Positions 7,563 to 13,622 of a stretch of DNA of 26,276 nt are shown here, piece by piece (within the stretch, counting starts at the first letter, position 1; each line of letters starts with the position of its first letter). The notes beneath the pieces were generated by a model, which saw nothing but the letters and a program-made list of their open reading frames with translations, searched no databases and was not told the origin of the DNA. The translations under genes were made by a program, and so were the position numbers. The DNA is from a virus. The stretch spans positions 1 to 26,276 of IMG/VR virus record IMGVR_UViG_3300017786_000112. One strand, written 5' to 3'.

Positions 7563-7785
7563 ATTAACATATAAAGAAATACAAAATGAGCATAGATTAG
7601 GACAACAATTAGCAGGTGTAATTTGTTTTCTAGGTGGATTAGGTTTTACTTGGATAGCTTGGAAAATAGGAATTCCATTAGTAAATGATCTATACGAATT
7701 ATCAGCAGTTACATTATTCGGAGCAATTGGAATAACAATAACATTTTGCGGATTAGGTGTAATCTTTAAATATAGAAGTAAATAA
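7552..7785 (+). CDS. Small two-TM membrane protein
   Basis: 77-aa protein from the ATG at 7552. The in-frame ATG at 7534 lies inside the conserved ribosome site (aATGAAGAGG) and is unlikely to be used. Residues about 20-45 (LAGVICFLGGLGFTWIAWKIGIPLV) and 48-72 (SAVTLFGAIGITITFCGLGVIF) are hydrophobic spans, with basic ends. Last gene before a strong terminator. Phage early membrane proteins of this size often act on the host envelope or in superinfection exclusion; no family recognised here. Confidence 0.7.
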   Translation: MRNKLTYKEIQNEHRLGQQLAGVICFLGGLGFTWIAWKIGIPLVNDLYELSAVTLFGAIGITITFCGLGVIFKYRSK

Positions 7786-7800
7786 AACCTTTCCTCCAAG

Positions 7801-7831
7801 AAAAAACCCAGCTTTCGAGCTGGGTTTTTTT
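7801..7831 (+). terminator. Rho-independent terminator after the 6993-7785 operon
   Basis: Stem AAAAAACCCAGCT / AGCTGGGTTTTTT closed by a TTCG tetraloop and ending in seven T. Begins 15 bp after the stop of the two-TM protein gene. Confidence 0.92.
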
Positions 7832-7850
7832 GTGTCTTTTTTTTATAAAA

Positions 7851-7875
7851 CGGTCATGGATCGCAGGACGCAGGG
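7851..7875. repeat. Composite repeat CGGTCAT + CGCAGG units (copy A)
   Basis: CGGTCATGGATCGCAGG followed by ACGCAGG. A closely related block, CGGTCATGAATCGCAGG with further TCGCAGG units, lies at 9015-9045. Each copy sits just after a terminator T-run. Confidence 0.7.
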
Positions 7876-7888
7876 AAAACAATTATTA

Positions 7889-7904
7889 TTTTGGTCGACC
7901 AAAA
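7889..7904. repeat. 16-bp perfect palindrome TTTTGGTCGACCAAAA
   Basis: Perfect inverted repeat 7889-7904, a single copy, between composite repeat A and the 7917 palindrome. A possible protein-binding site. Confidence 0.6.
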
Positions 7905-7916
7905 CAAATAAAAATT

Positions 7917-7934
7917 TAGTTAACATGTTAACTA
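7917..7934. repeat. 18-bp palindrome TAGTTAACATGTTAACTA (copy 3)
   Basis: Identical over 18 bp to copy 2 at 6820-6837. Flanked on the right by the CGGTCAT copies at 7939 and 7952. Confidence 0.8.
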
Positions 7935-8005
7935 CCTACGGTCATTCCCTTCGGTCATGGCTATTGATACGGTCACGCCACCAAAATTTTGTCAAGAAAA
8001 AAATA

Positions 8006-8050
8006 CTTAACATGTTAAGCATAAGGCCAGGAACTAGTTAACATGTTAAT
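8006..8050. repeat. Paired palindromes (copies 4 and 5) upstream of the 8119 gene
   Basis: Copy 4 is CTTAACATGTTAAG (8006-8019), copy 5 GTTAACATGTTAAT (8037-8050), centres 31 bp apart. Copy 5 continues as CGATTGTT, and TTGCAATT follows about 20 bp on. The same order of elements recurs at 9674-9736 before the 9806 gene. Confidence 0.8.
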
Positions 8051-8118
8051 CGATTGTTGTTGTGTTTTGTTGCAATTCATGAAATTATAAATAATCAATT
8101 AATGAAGAGGAAAAAATT

Positions 8119-8883
8119 ATGAATATAAATGAAATTAAAAAATACGTTAAACATACATATAATGTTAATTGTTTACTTGATCGATTTGGAGCAAACACAA
8201 AATTAAAAAAATCTTCAAAAGGTATTTACAACGTGGCGGGCTTGTCACTTATGCCAAGTTTAAAATTTTGTCCAATGTCTTTAATTGCTCAATGTTTTGA
8301 AGAATGTTTAAAGAGTGCAGGAAGAGGCAAGTTTAACAATGTCGTTAAGGCAAGAAATAACAAAAGTAATTTTTATAATAATGATTATGATTTGTTTATT
8401 TACTTGTTAATTCATGAATTAAAATTACATGTTACAAACTGTAAAAAAAATAATGTTAATCCGTCCGCAAGATTAAATGTTTTAAGTGATATACCTTATG
8501 AAAAAACAGAATTATTTAATTTATTTGAAGAAATTTATTTTTATGATTATACGAAACGTGCTAATAGATTAGAGACTTGCAACAAGATTAATAATTATAA
8601 ATTAATGTTTTCTTATTCTGGAGCTTTGGGTTACCAAAAACAAGTTAATCAAGCTTTATTATTTAATAATCCTATTGCGGTAGTATTTAAAAATGAATTT
8701 CCGAAATTCTTTTTAAACCGTCCTGTTTTTAATGGTGATTTATCAGACATTGATAATTCAACAAAAGATAATCATATAATAGGATTAAAAGCAAAAGGTA
8801 GTTTAGCAAAAAATTCTTTTAATGATTTTGTTGTTGATCTTCCTAAAATGACAGATTTTTTAGGAATTCAACAAACCGCATAA
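8119..8883 (+). CDS. GP88-like phage protein with Cys cluster
   Basis: 254-aa protein with ATG eight bases after the GAGG of the conserved GAAGAGGAAAAAA site. The arrangement resembles a phage family often annotated 'gene product 88': an N-terminal 'LSLMPSLKFCPMSLIAQCFEEC' with a CPx6Cx3C cluster (about 42-63), a middle 'RLNVLSDIPYEK' and 'YFYDYTKRANRLE', and late 'AVVFKNEFPKFF...FNGDLSDID...HIIGLKAKG'. The cysteines could hold a metal or Fe-S cluster. Biochemical function is not established. Monocistronic: palindromes upstream, two tandem terminators downstream. Family call is from memory of motif order. Confidence 0.72.
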   Translation: MNINEIKKYVKHTYNVNCLLDRFGANTKLKKSSKGIYNVAGLSLMPSLKFCPMSLIAQCFEECLKSAGRGKFNNVVKARNNKSNFYNNDYDLFIYLLIHELKLHVTNCKKNNVNPSARLNVLSDIPYEKTELFNLFEEIYFYDYTKRANRLETCNKINNYKLMFSYSGALGYQKQVNQALLFNNPIAVVFKNEFPKFFLNRPVFNGDLSDIDNSTKDNHIIGLKAKGSLAKNSFNDFVVDLPKMTDFLGIQQTA

Positions 8884-8899
8884 ATTAAAAATTGACAAC

Positions 8900-8934
8900 A
8901 AACCCAGATCATGATTTTATGATCTGGGTTTTTT
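8900..8934 (+). terminator. Rho-independent terminator 1 after the 8119 gene
   Basis: 13-bp stem AAACCCAGATCAT / ATGATCTGGGTTT, loop GATTTT, T-run to 8934. 16 bp after the stop codon. Confidence 0.92.
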
Positions 8935-8963
8935 ATTTACAGGAATTAAAAATCTCACTCAAT

Positions 8964-9004
8964 AAATCCGCAGGTGTTCCTCCCCTTCCTGCGGATTTTT
9001 TTTT
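8964..9004 (+). terminator. Rho-independent terminator 2 (tandem, possibly bidirectional)
   Basis: 11-bp stem AAATCCGCAGG / CCTGCGGATTT, 13-nt loop, nine T at the 3' end. It lies between the 8119 gene and the 3' end of the minus-strand nuclease gene, so it may also stop leftward transcription, although the leftward T-run is shorter. Confidence 0.88.
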
Positions 9005-9014
9005 CAAAAATCTA

Positions 9015-9046
9015 CGGTCATGAATCGCAGGTCGCAGGTCGCAGGA
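9015..9046. repeat. Composite repeat CGGTCAT + TCGCAGG x3 (copy B)
   Basis: CGGTCAT (9015-9021), then three exact tandem copies of TCGCAGG (9025-9045). A further TCGCAGG lies at 9071-9077 within the end of the nuclease gene. Copy A is at 7851-7875. Confidence 0.75.
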
Positions 9047-9049
9047 CAA

Positions 9050-9445
9050 TTATTTTTTATTAGGGGCAAGTCGCAGGATGTGGTATAATATCTCGTCAAA
9101 ATTTTTGCCTTGATATAGACATTTTGCGCCCAAACCCTCAGAGGATAACTCCATAGCCTGACAACCCTCAAATAAATATAGGTCAGAGGTCAAGAGGTGC
9201 TTTACCAAGAAGAAAGATAACCCTTTTGCACGAGAATGCGACAAATTCCAAGCAATTTGAGATGGTCGGACTAAAACTCGGTTGTTTTTTGTTGTTTTTA
9301 ACTCAACAAATACAGATAAACCCTCATGACATAAATATGTGTCAGGTGTTCCACTTGATGCAATTGATTCAATACGTTGATAATGAGTTTTTTTAGGTAA
9401 TTTCAGCTTAAACAATTTAGCTAAATTTTTCTCAGGTGTAGACAT
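9050..9445 (-). CDS. PD-(D/E)XK nuclease, VRR-NUC-like
   Basis: 131-aa protein with the core of VRR-NUC-type nucleases: an early Glu helix (STPEKNLAKLFK), 'SSGTPDTYLCHEGLSVFVELKTTKN' giving the GxPD...ExK catalytic pattern (about 31-52), then 'RPSQIAWNLSHSRAKGLSFFLVKH', the Q-containing helix and last strand. Such phage enzymes cut branched or recombination intermediates. It is the only minus-strand gene in this zone and stands between the composite repeat and the GTTTACAC array. A promoter TTGAAT-N17-TATAGT ends six bases before its ATG, so its mRNA is probably leaderless. Exact subfamily uncertain. Confidence 0.75.
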   Translation of the reverse strand: MSTPEKNLAKLFKLKLPKKTHYQRIESIASSGTPDTYLCHEGLSVFVELKTTKNNRVLVRPSQIAWNLSHSRAKGLSFFLVKHLLTSDLYLFEGCQAMELSSEGLGAKCLYQGKNFDEILYHILRLAPNKK

Positions 9446-9451
9446 AAAACC

Positions 9452-9480
9452 ACTATAGGGATTTTCACAACAGGATTCAA
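9452..9480 (-). promoter_or_regulatory. Promoter of the minus-strand nuclease; leaderless mRNA likely
   Basis: Minus-strand TTGAAT (9480-9475), 17-bp spacer, TATAGT (9457-9452). The ATG begins seven bases after the end of TATAGT, where transcription would normally start. No Shine-Dalgarno sequence is present. Confidence 0.55.
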
Positions 9481-9525
9481 TAATTATTCAAAAACTGCTA
9501 TGTGTCGTTCAGTAATGATTTGAAA

Positions 9526-9610
9526 GTGTGTAAACGTGTAAAAAGTGTGTAAATTATTTGTTACCTGATAAGGGTTTAAGATATGTTTACACGTTTACAC
9601 GTTTACACAC
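9526..9610. repeat. GTTTACAC iteron-like array with long inverted repeat
   Basis: Right part: three exact tandem copies of GTTTACAC (9585-9608) followed by AC. Left part: GTGTGTAAACGTGTAAA (9526-9542), the exact reverse complement of 9594-9610, then GTGTGTAAAT (9545-9554). The 17-bp arms are separated by about 51 bp. The organisation fits an iteron origin or a cooperative operator. The T-rich tract from 9611 onward (CTGTTTTCTC, then AAAATATTTTTAATTTAATT) is AT-rich, as unwinding elements are. Confidence 0.75.
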
Positions 9611-9673
9611 CTGTTTTCTCAAAAATATTTTTAATTTAATTTCCATTGTGAAAACTCCTTATAAGGGCATTTG

Positions 9674-9712
9674 GTTAACATGTTAAGTTCCTGGATTTGT
9701 TAACATGTTAAT
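9674..9712. repeat. Paired palindromes (copies 6 and 7) upstream of the 9806 operon
   Basis: GTTAACATGTTAAG (9674-9687) and GTTAACATGTTAAT (9699-9712), centres 25 bp apart. Copy 7 continues as CGATTGTT and is followed by TTGCAATT at 9729, the same order as at 8037-8077. GTTCCTGGATTT lies between the copies. Confidence 0.8.
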
Positions 9713-9742
9713 CGATTGTTTAGATAAGTTGCAATTAATTGT

Positions 9743-9772
9743 TTACTTATGCTTTTTTATCATTATTATAAT
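9743..9772 (+). promoter_or_regulatory. Candidate promoter of the 9806 operon
   Basis: TTACTT (9743-9748), 18-bp spacer, consensus TATAAT (9767-9772), 33 bp before the ATG. The -35 is weak, so an activator at the upstream palindromes is plausible. Confidence 0.4.
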
Positions 9773-9805
9773 TATAGAAGATAAATTAATTGAAGAGGAA
9801 ATATC

Positions 9806-10162
9806 ATGAAACATATAAACAGAGATTATTCAGATAATCCATATACTGATCCTAAAAATACTCATCCATCAATTGTTTTAGATGTAGCAATTCCACACAC
9901 ATGGGAATCTGTATCATATAAGAATGATGTTTGTCCTAGTTTTACAGTTAAGAATTTACAGATATTTATTTGTGATGATGAAACAAAAAAACTAGAAGAA
10001 TTACATTTTAAATATTCAGTAATGTATGAAGATGATTATGGATGTGGTTATGACGATTTATTATTAACAGATGATTGGAGTGAGGTTTTATTATTTGTAC
10101 AACTTCATGAGTTTGATAAATGGATTGAGCAACCTAATTATGGAAAAAGGGAGAATTCATAA
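9806..10162 (+). CDS. Early protein, unknown (118 aa)
   Basis: First gene of the long early operon; ribosome site GAAGAGGAAA precedes the ATG by four bases (GAGG eight bases away). The protein is acidic and aromatic, with two Cys near the centre (NDVCPSFTVKNLQIFICDDETKK) and an Asp/Tyr-rich stretch (YEDDYGCGYDDLLLTDDW). No family recognised. The stop overlaps the next start (TAATG). Confidence 0.7.
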   Translation: MKHINRDYSDNPYTDPKNTHPSIVLDVAIPHTWESVSYKNDVCPSFTVKNLQIFICDDETKKLEELHFKYSVMYEDDYGCGYDDLLLTDDWSEVLLFVQLHEFDKWIEQPNYGKRENS

Positions 10163-10359
10163 TGGTCAATGGTCGAGCAACAATCAACCCACTTCGGTCA
10201 TCAAATATCACATTACAATATACATGTGAAGATTGTGCAGGATATGGCAATCAGCCAATAAGTGAAGAAGAGGTTGTATCCTGTTCAACTTGCAATGGTG
10301 CAGGATGGACAGATTTACCTAACAGTCAAGATTTAACAATAAGAATAGTCAGGGGATAA
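10162..10359 (+). CDS. Small DnaJ-type zinc-finger protein
   Basis: 65 aa with two CxxCxGxG-like motifs, CEDCAGYG and CSTCNGAG, spaced about 16 residues apart, the pattern of one DnaJ central zinc-finger half. No J domain. The short zinc hairpin may bind protein or nucleic acid. Starts in a TAATG overlap with the previous gene; GGGAG lies upstream. Confidence 0.72.
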   Translation: MVNGRATINPLRSSNITLQYTCEDCAGYGNQPISEEEVVSCSTCNGAGWTDLPNSQDLTIRIVRG

Positions 10360-10361
10360 TT

Positions 10362-10529
10362 ATGAACGATTGTAACTTTATAAAATTAGATGATTCTCTT
10401 CCACAATTAATAGAAAAAGTTCTTGATTATAAAATTGATTGGGAAAGTGACGAGGACAGAAATCGATACTATGAGTTTAGAAATAGGGTCGAGGGTTTAA
10501 TGGATAAATATTATGGAGTAAGAAAATGA
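10362..10529 (+). CDS. 55-aa acidic peptide, unknown
   Basis: ATG at 10362, two bases after the previous stop, with AGGGGA upstream. Reads MNDCNFIKLDDSLPQLIEKV and a Tyr/Arg-rich second half ending MDKYYGVRK. The TGA overlaps the next start (ATGA). Charged helices, no known motif. Position and junctions support coding. Confidence 0.65.
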   Translation: MNDCNFIKLDDSLPQLIEKVLDYKIDWESDEDRNRYYEFRNRVEGLMDKYYGVRK

Positions 10530-11053
10530 AACTTAATTTTGAAAACGGCAACTTTGATCTTGAAGTAATTGGAAGTCATGGTCAGGGAACAATTGATGCG
10601 ACATTCGAGGAATTGAAACATTGTTTCGGATTTCCAAGAGGCAGTCACGATGATTATAAATGTGATGTTGAATGGAATATAAAATTTGCAGATGGTACAA
10701 TTGCGACCATTTACAATTGGAAGAATGGATTGAATTATTGTGGTGCTGAAAATGGATTGAGGATTTGTCAGATGACATCTTTTAGTGTCGGTGGATTCAG
10801 TAAGTGTGCATTGAGATTAGTTGAATCCATTGTTCATGATCATCAATTGGAAAAAGAATTATCAATGCAAGGTGCACATGAGCAATTTCTAGAACACAAA
10901 ACAAATTTAAGGGTTGATGTTAGTTATATCATTAATCGATTAGAAGGAGTTTTAGATTCTGATTGTATCGGTGCAGAGGCTGAAGATTTACTTGAAGAAT
11001 TAAAGAAGAATAATACTAATCACAGGGAGAAAAATTATGACCAAAATACCTAA
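10526..11053 (+). CDS. Conserved phage protein, unknown (175 aa)
   Basis: N-terminal two thirds carry a conserved-looking core: 'GTIDATFEELKHCFGFPRGSHDDYKCDVEWNIKFADGTIATIYNWKNGLNY' (about 21-71). I recall this motif from unnamed phage and large-virus proteins, where a short acidic/aromatic beta fold is likely. A helical region follows (LRLVESIVHDHQLEKEL), and then a C-terminal acidic helix. No biochemical role known. ATGA overlap with the gene before; its end overlaps the next start by 17 nt. Confidence 0.7.
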   Translation: MKLNFENGNFDLEVIGSHGQGTIDATFEELKHCFGFPRGSHDDYKCDVEWNIKFADGTIATIYNWKNGLNYCGAENGLRICQMTSFSVGGFSKCALRLVESIVHDHQLEKELSMQGAHEQFLEHKTNLRVDVSYIINRLEGVLDSDCIGAEAEDLLEELKKNNTNHREKNYDQNT

Positions 11054-11249
11054 AGATACGTTTGTTCAGTTAACGGATGCAATTGCATCGGCATTAATGG
11101 AAACAGAATTAGGAGAAAGTTTAAGTCTTTATGTGAATCTTAGAGATGGAACTTTTACAGAAGACGGCAAATCTCTTTACAAAGTATGGAGTGAAGAGGC
11201 TGAATCAATTTTAACAAGCAATGGATTGGAGAAAAATAATGGAAATTAA
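11037..11249 (+). CDS. Early protein, unknown (70 aa)
   Basis: MTKIPKDTFVQLTDAIASALM, then an acidic C-terminal half. GGGAG lies about seven bases before the ATG (CACAGGGAGAAAAATT). Overlaps the previous gene by 17 nt and the next by 11 nt. No motif recognised. Confidence 0.65.
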   Translation: MTKIPKDTFVQLTDAIASALMETELGESLSLYVNLRDGTFTEDGKSLYKVWSEEAESILTSNGLEKNNGN

Positions 11250-11433
11250 AGTTGATGATTCTGTTTTTGTCTCAAGAGGAGATGAAAATGTTGGTACATT
11301 TAAATACATTGATGATGCTTTATATTTCTTCGACAGTTTTTCTAAAGAATGGGAAGAGTATGATTATAGCTTTAACATTTTAACTAAAAAAGAAATGAAA
11401 CAATTGAAACAAAAATTAAAGGGAGAAAAATAA
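11239..11433 (+). CDS. Early protein, unknown (64 aa)
   Basis: Start at 11239 (MEIKVDDSVFVSRGDENVG) is preferred over the in-frame ATG at 11221, because TTGGAG lies seven bases before it and the longer form would overlap the previous gene by 29 nt. Predicted beta-rich N-terminus (DSVFVS..NVGTFKYID) and Lys-rich C-terminal helix. Ends in a TAATG overlap with the next gene. Confidence 0.68.
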   Translation: MEIKVDDSVFVSRGDENVGTFKYIDDALYFFDSFSKEWEEYDYSFNILTKKEMKQLKQKLKGEK

Positions 11434-11822
11434 TGGGTAGATATTACACAGGAGATATAGAAGGCAAGTTTATGTTCGGAGTTCAAAGTTCAGATGATGC
11501 TAATTTCTTTGGAGCAGAAGGTCATGCAAGTTATTTAAATTATTATTATAGTAAAGAAGACTTACCTAAAGTTGAAGAGGGTGTCAAAGAATGTGAAGGA
11601 GTTTTAGGAGAATACTTAAAACATATTGATCAGTTCTTTATAGAGAATGATAGTTTTAATAGTGAAAGATTAGCTAGGTATTTAAGTAACGTACTTGATA
11701 AAAATATTACTGAAGAAAACGTAAGATTTAATTTAGAATGGTATGCAAGATTAGAACTCGGAAGAGAGATCAGAGATTGCATAAAAGAAAAAGATCAATG
11801 TAACTTTGAGGCTGAATTATGA
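11433..11822 (+). CDS. Conserved phage protein, unknown (129 aa)
   Basis: Begins MGRYYTGDIEGKFMFGVQSSDDANFFG, an N-terminal pattern I recall from unnamed proteins in marine and cyanophage genomes. The remainder is acidic and helical, with 'ITEENVRFNLEWYARLELGREIRDC' near the end. GGGAG sits upstream of the start. Overlaps the next gene by 4 nt (ATGATG). Role unknown. Confidence 0.72.
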   Translation: MGRYYTGDIEGKFMFGVQSSDDANFFGAEGHASYLNYYYSKEDLPKVEEGVKECEGVLGEYLKHIDQFFIENDSFNSERLARYLSNVLDKNITEENVRFNLEWYARLELGREIRDCIKEKDQCNFEAEL

Positions 11823-12010
11823 TGATTCACATTGTAACAATCAGCACAAAGTATGGGGATGATGTAGAATTGTATTCACACAAACCGACCAAAGCTGAAT
11901 TAGAAAAAAAGCAATTACAAATATATAAAGAATTTGATCTTCATTATGATCATCAAGTGTACGTAGATTATTATGGATCAGTTGATTCTAAAGTTATAGG
12001 GAGAATTTAA
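11819..12010 (+). CDS. Small early protein, unknown (62-63 aa)
   Basis: Starts ATGATG (M1 or M2). Reads MIHIVTISTKYGDDVELYSHKPTKAELEKK, a short beta-strand pattern followed by a helix, then 'VYVDYYGSVD'. Its stop is immediately followed by the ATG at 12011. No family recognised; the 'IVTIS..GDD' start resembles small phage host-interaction proteins only in general shape. Confidence 0.65.
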   Translation: MMIHIVTISTKYGDDVELYSHKPTKAELEKKQLQIYKEFDLHYDHQVYVDYYGSVDSKVIGRI

Positions 12011-12139
12011 ATGGGCGAGTATGAATGTTGGGATTGCAATGAGAAATTCCATTTAGAAGAACCACCATACGATGGTCGAGAAATATGTGACGAATGTAGA
12101 TATGAGGGATTTTTAGAGGATGCTAAAAATGAAGAATGA
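12011..12139 (+). CDS. 42-aa zinc-ribbon peptide
   Basis: Starts directly after the previous stop, with AGGGAG nine bases upstream. Sequence MGEYECWDCNEKFHLEEPPY continues to ICDECRYEGFLED: CWDC and CDEC pairs 20 residues apart give a four-Cys zinc ribbon. The C-terminus is acidic. The end overlaps the next gene by 11 nt. Confidence 0.65.
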   Translation: MGEYECWDCNEKFHLEEPPYDGREICDECRYEGFLEDAKNEE

Positions 12140-12281
12140 TTCATATGAAGATTTATCAGACGGAGAAGTATTAGATTTGATATTTGATAAGTTCGGTATT
12201 CAAGATAACGATCATGCGACAGAACAATTAATGATCAAAATAGATAAGTTATTGGAGAATCAAAATGCAGATGATAACTAA
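12129..12281 (+). CDS. 50-aa acidic peptide, unknown
   Basis: MKNDSYEDLSDGEVLDLIFDKFGIQ, then a helix with EQLMIKIDKLLEN. Preceded by TTAGAGGATGCTAAA, a moderate ribosome site. Overlaps the gene before by 11 nt and the one after by 17 nt. Supported by packing only; no motif. Confidence 0.55.
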   Translation: MKNDSYEDLSDGEVLDLIFDKFGIQDNDHATEQLMIKIDKLLENQNADDN

Positions 12282-12459
12282 AAAAAGATCATATGATTTG
12301 CTTGATTTGAGTGACATGGAATTGAATATTATACAGTCAGCTATGTCATGGTATCAAGTAAAGTTAACTGATCAAGTAAACAAAAGAGGTTACATAGAAG
12401 AACGATTAAATTTTGTCGAAGAAATGGTAACTAAATTAGATTTTGAGAAGGAAGTATAA
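12265..12459 (+). CDS. Early protein, unknown (64 aa)
   Basis: Start at 12265 has TTGGAG seven bases upstream; the second ATG (12271) is too far. A mostly helical protein: 'LLDLSDMELNIIQSAMSWYQVKL' and 'YIEERLNFVEEMVTKLDF'. Ends in a TAATG overlap with the methyltransferase gene, so the two are probably translationally coupled. No family recognised. Confidence 0.65.
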   Translation: MQMITKKRSYDLLDLSDMELNIIQSAMSWYQVKLTDQVNKRGYIEERLNFVEEMVTKLDFEKEV

Positions 12460-13622
12460 TGAAAAAGTTTAATGTAATAAGTTGTTTCGATGGACTGAGT
12501 GGTGGTCAATTGGCAATGGTCAGGGCAGGATTGTCAACTAACAATTACTATGCTTGTGAGATTGACAAGTATGCCATGCAAGTAACACAAGAAAAATTTC
12601 CTGATACAATTCAATTAGGAGATGTAACAAAAGTCACTAGTGAAATGTTTAGGGAAAAATATTTAGAAGAAAACCCTATTGATTTATTAATGGGTGGGAG
12701 TCCATGTCAGGGATTCTCATTTGCAGGAAAGAATCTAAACTTTGATGATCCTAGATCAAAATTGTTTTTTGAATTTGTCAGGATTAAAAACGAATTCAAA
12801 CCTAAATATTTTTTACTTGAGAATGTTAGGATGAAGAAGGAATCTCAAGACATTATCAGTAAGTACATGGGTGTTGAACCTATTGAGATTAACAGTAGTT
12901 TAGTATCGGCACAGAATCGCAAGAGATTATATTGGACGAACATACCTTTTGATATGCCTATCGAAGATAAGGGTTTAGTATTAAGAGATATATTAGAACC
13001 TGAGTCTGACATTGAACCTAAGTATCTTGCAGGTAACAAACTGATAAAGAATTATAGAGGTGGGAATCAATTGAATCCTGACTATAAATCTCAAGCTAAT
13101 ACAATTCATGATAAATCTAAAAAGAGTCCGTGTGTATGTGCAGGGACTCATGGCTATGCAATTGGATATGTTGAAGGATGTGTTCAAGTTGGAGAGGCTG
13201 ATTTAAAAGGTCATGATATATTGAAAAGAGTTTACTCGGTAGATGCAAAGTCTCCGACAGTAAATGCCTGCACAGGTGGGAATAGAGAACCCAAAATAAT
13301 GAGAGCAGGTTCTATTATAAATAGAAAGATTAATCCCTTAACAGGTAAGAGGGATGACTACAATCCAAATATCAAAGCAAAGGCAAGGATAGAAGTCAGG
13401 GCAGACGATAAGACAGGTTGTCTTACAACTGTTCAGAAAGACAATATTGTTGTCCATGAAGAGAAGAGATATTGGAGAAAACTTACACCTCTTGAGTGTG
13501 AGAGATTACAAACTTTACCTGATAATTACACAGACTCTGTATCGAATACACAGAGATATAAAATGATTGGCAATGGTTGGACTGTGGATGTCATTGCACA
13601 TATTTTGAAAGGAATAAAATAA
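12459..13622 (+). CDS. DNA (cytosine-5) methyltransferase
   Basis: 387-aa C5-cytosine MTase using S-adenosylmethionine. Motif I SCFDGLSGGQLAM (8-20), motif II acid in YACEIDKY, motif IV GGSPCQGFS with catalytic Cys near 83, motif VI LLENV (119-123), motif VIII QNRKRLYW (about 152-159), a target-recognition region about 190-340, and motifs IX/X 'LTPLECERLQTLP' and 'MIGNGWTVDVIAHIL' at the end. All catalytic motifs are intact. No cognate restriction enzyme is adjacent, so it is an orphan, probably guarding phage DNA from host restriction or marking it. The target cannot be read from sequence. Confidence 0.92.
   Translation: MKKFNVISCFDGLSGGQLAMVRAGLSTNNYYACEIDKYAMQVTQEKFPDTIQLGDVTKVTSEMFREKYLEENPIDLLMGGSPCQGFSFAGKNLNFDDPRSKLFFEFVRIKNEFKPKYFLLENVRMKKESQDIISKYMGVEPIEINSSLVSAQNRKRLYWTNIPFDMPIEDKGLVLRDILEPESDIEPKYLAGNKLIKNYRGGNQLNPDYKSQANTIHDKSKKSPCVCAGTHGYAIGYVEGCVQVGEADLKGHDILKRVYSVDAKSPTVNACTGGNREPKIMRAGSIINRKINPLTGKRDDYNPNIKAKARIEVRADDKTGCLTTVQKDNIVVHEEKRYWRKLTPLECERLQTLPDNYTDSVSNTQRYKMIGNGWTVDVIAHILKGIK

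Larger units (their letters stand above)
7786..8118. other. Noncoding repeat-rich region (333 bp)
   Basis: Holds a terminator, a CGGTCAT/CGCAGG composite repeat, a 16-bp palindrome, two more CGGTCAT copies and a CGGTCAC near-copy (7939-7976), and three TTAACATGTTAA palindromes ahead of the 8119 gene. A 69-codon open frame (7832-8041) lies on the repeats, has no ribosome site and is rejected as a gene. Confidence 0.75.
9446..9805. other. Divergent intergenic region with iteron-like repeats (360 bp)
   Basis: Between the leftward nuclease and the rightward 9806 operon. Contains the nuclease promoter, the GTGTGTAAAC/GTTTACAC inverted and tandem repeats, paired TTAACATGTTAA palindromes and a TATAAT-containing promoter before the 9806 gene. 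No open frame with a ribosome site was seen. Confidence 0.75.

Noticed and set aside
7832-8041. 69-codon plus-strand frame
   Set aside because: Spans the terminator tail, composite repeat and palindromes, and has no ribosome site; a chance frame.
6796-9712. Palindromes read as a CRISPR array
   Set aside because: Spacings are unequal, units are 14-18 bp perfect palindromes scattered over about 2.9 kb, and no cas gene is present.
13577-13621. N-terminal extension of the 13622 gene
   Set aside because: Would overlap the methyltransferase motif X codons and lacks a ribosome site; the TAATG start is better.
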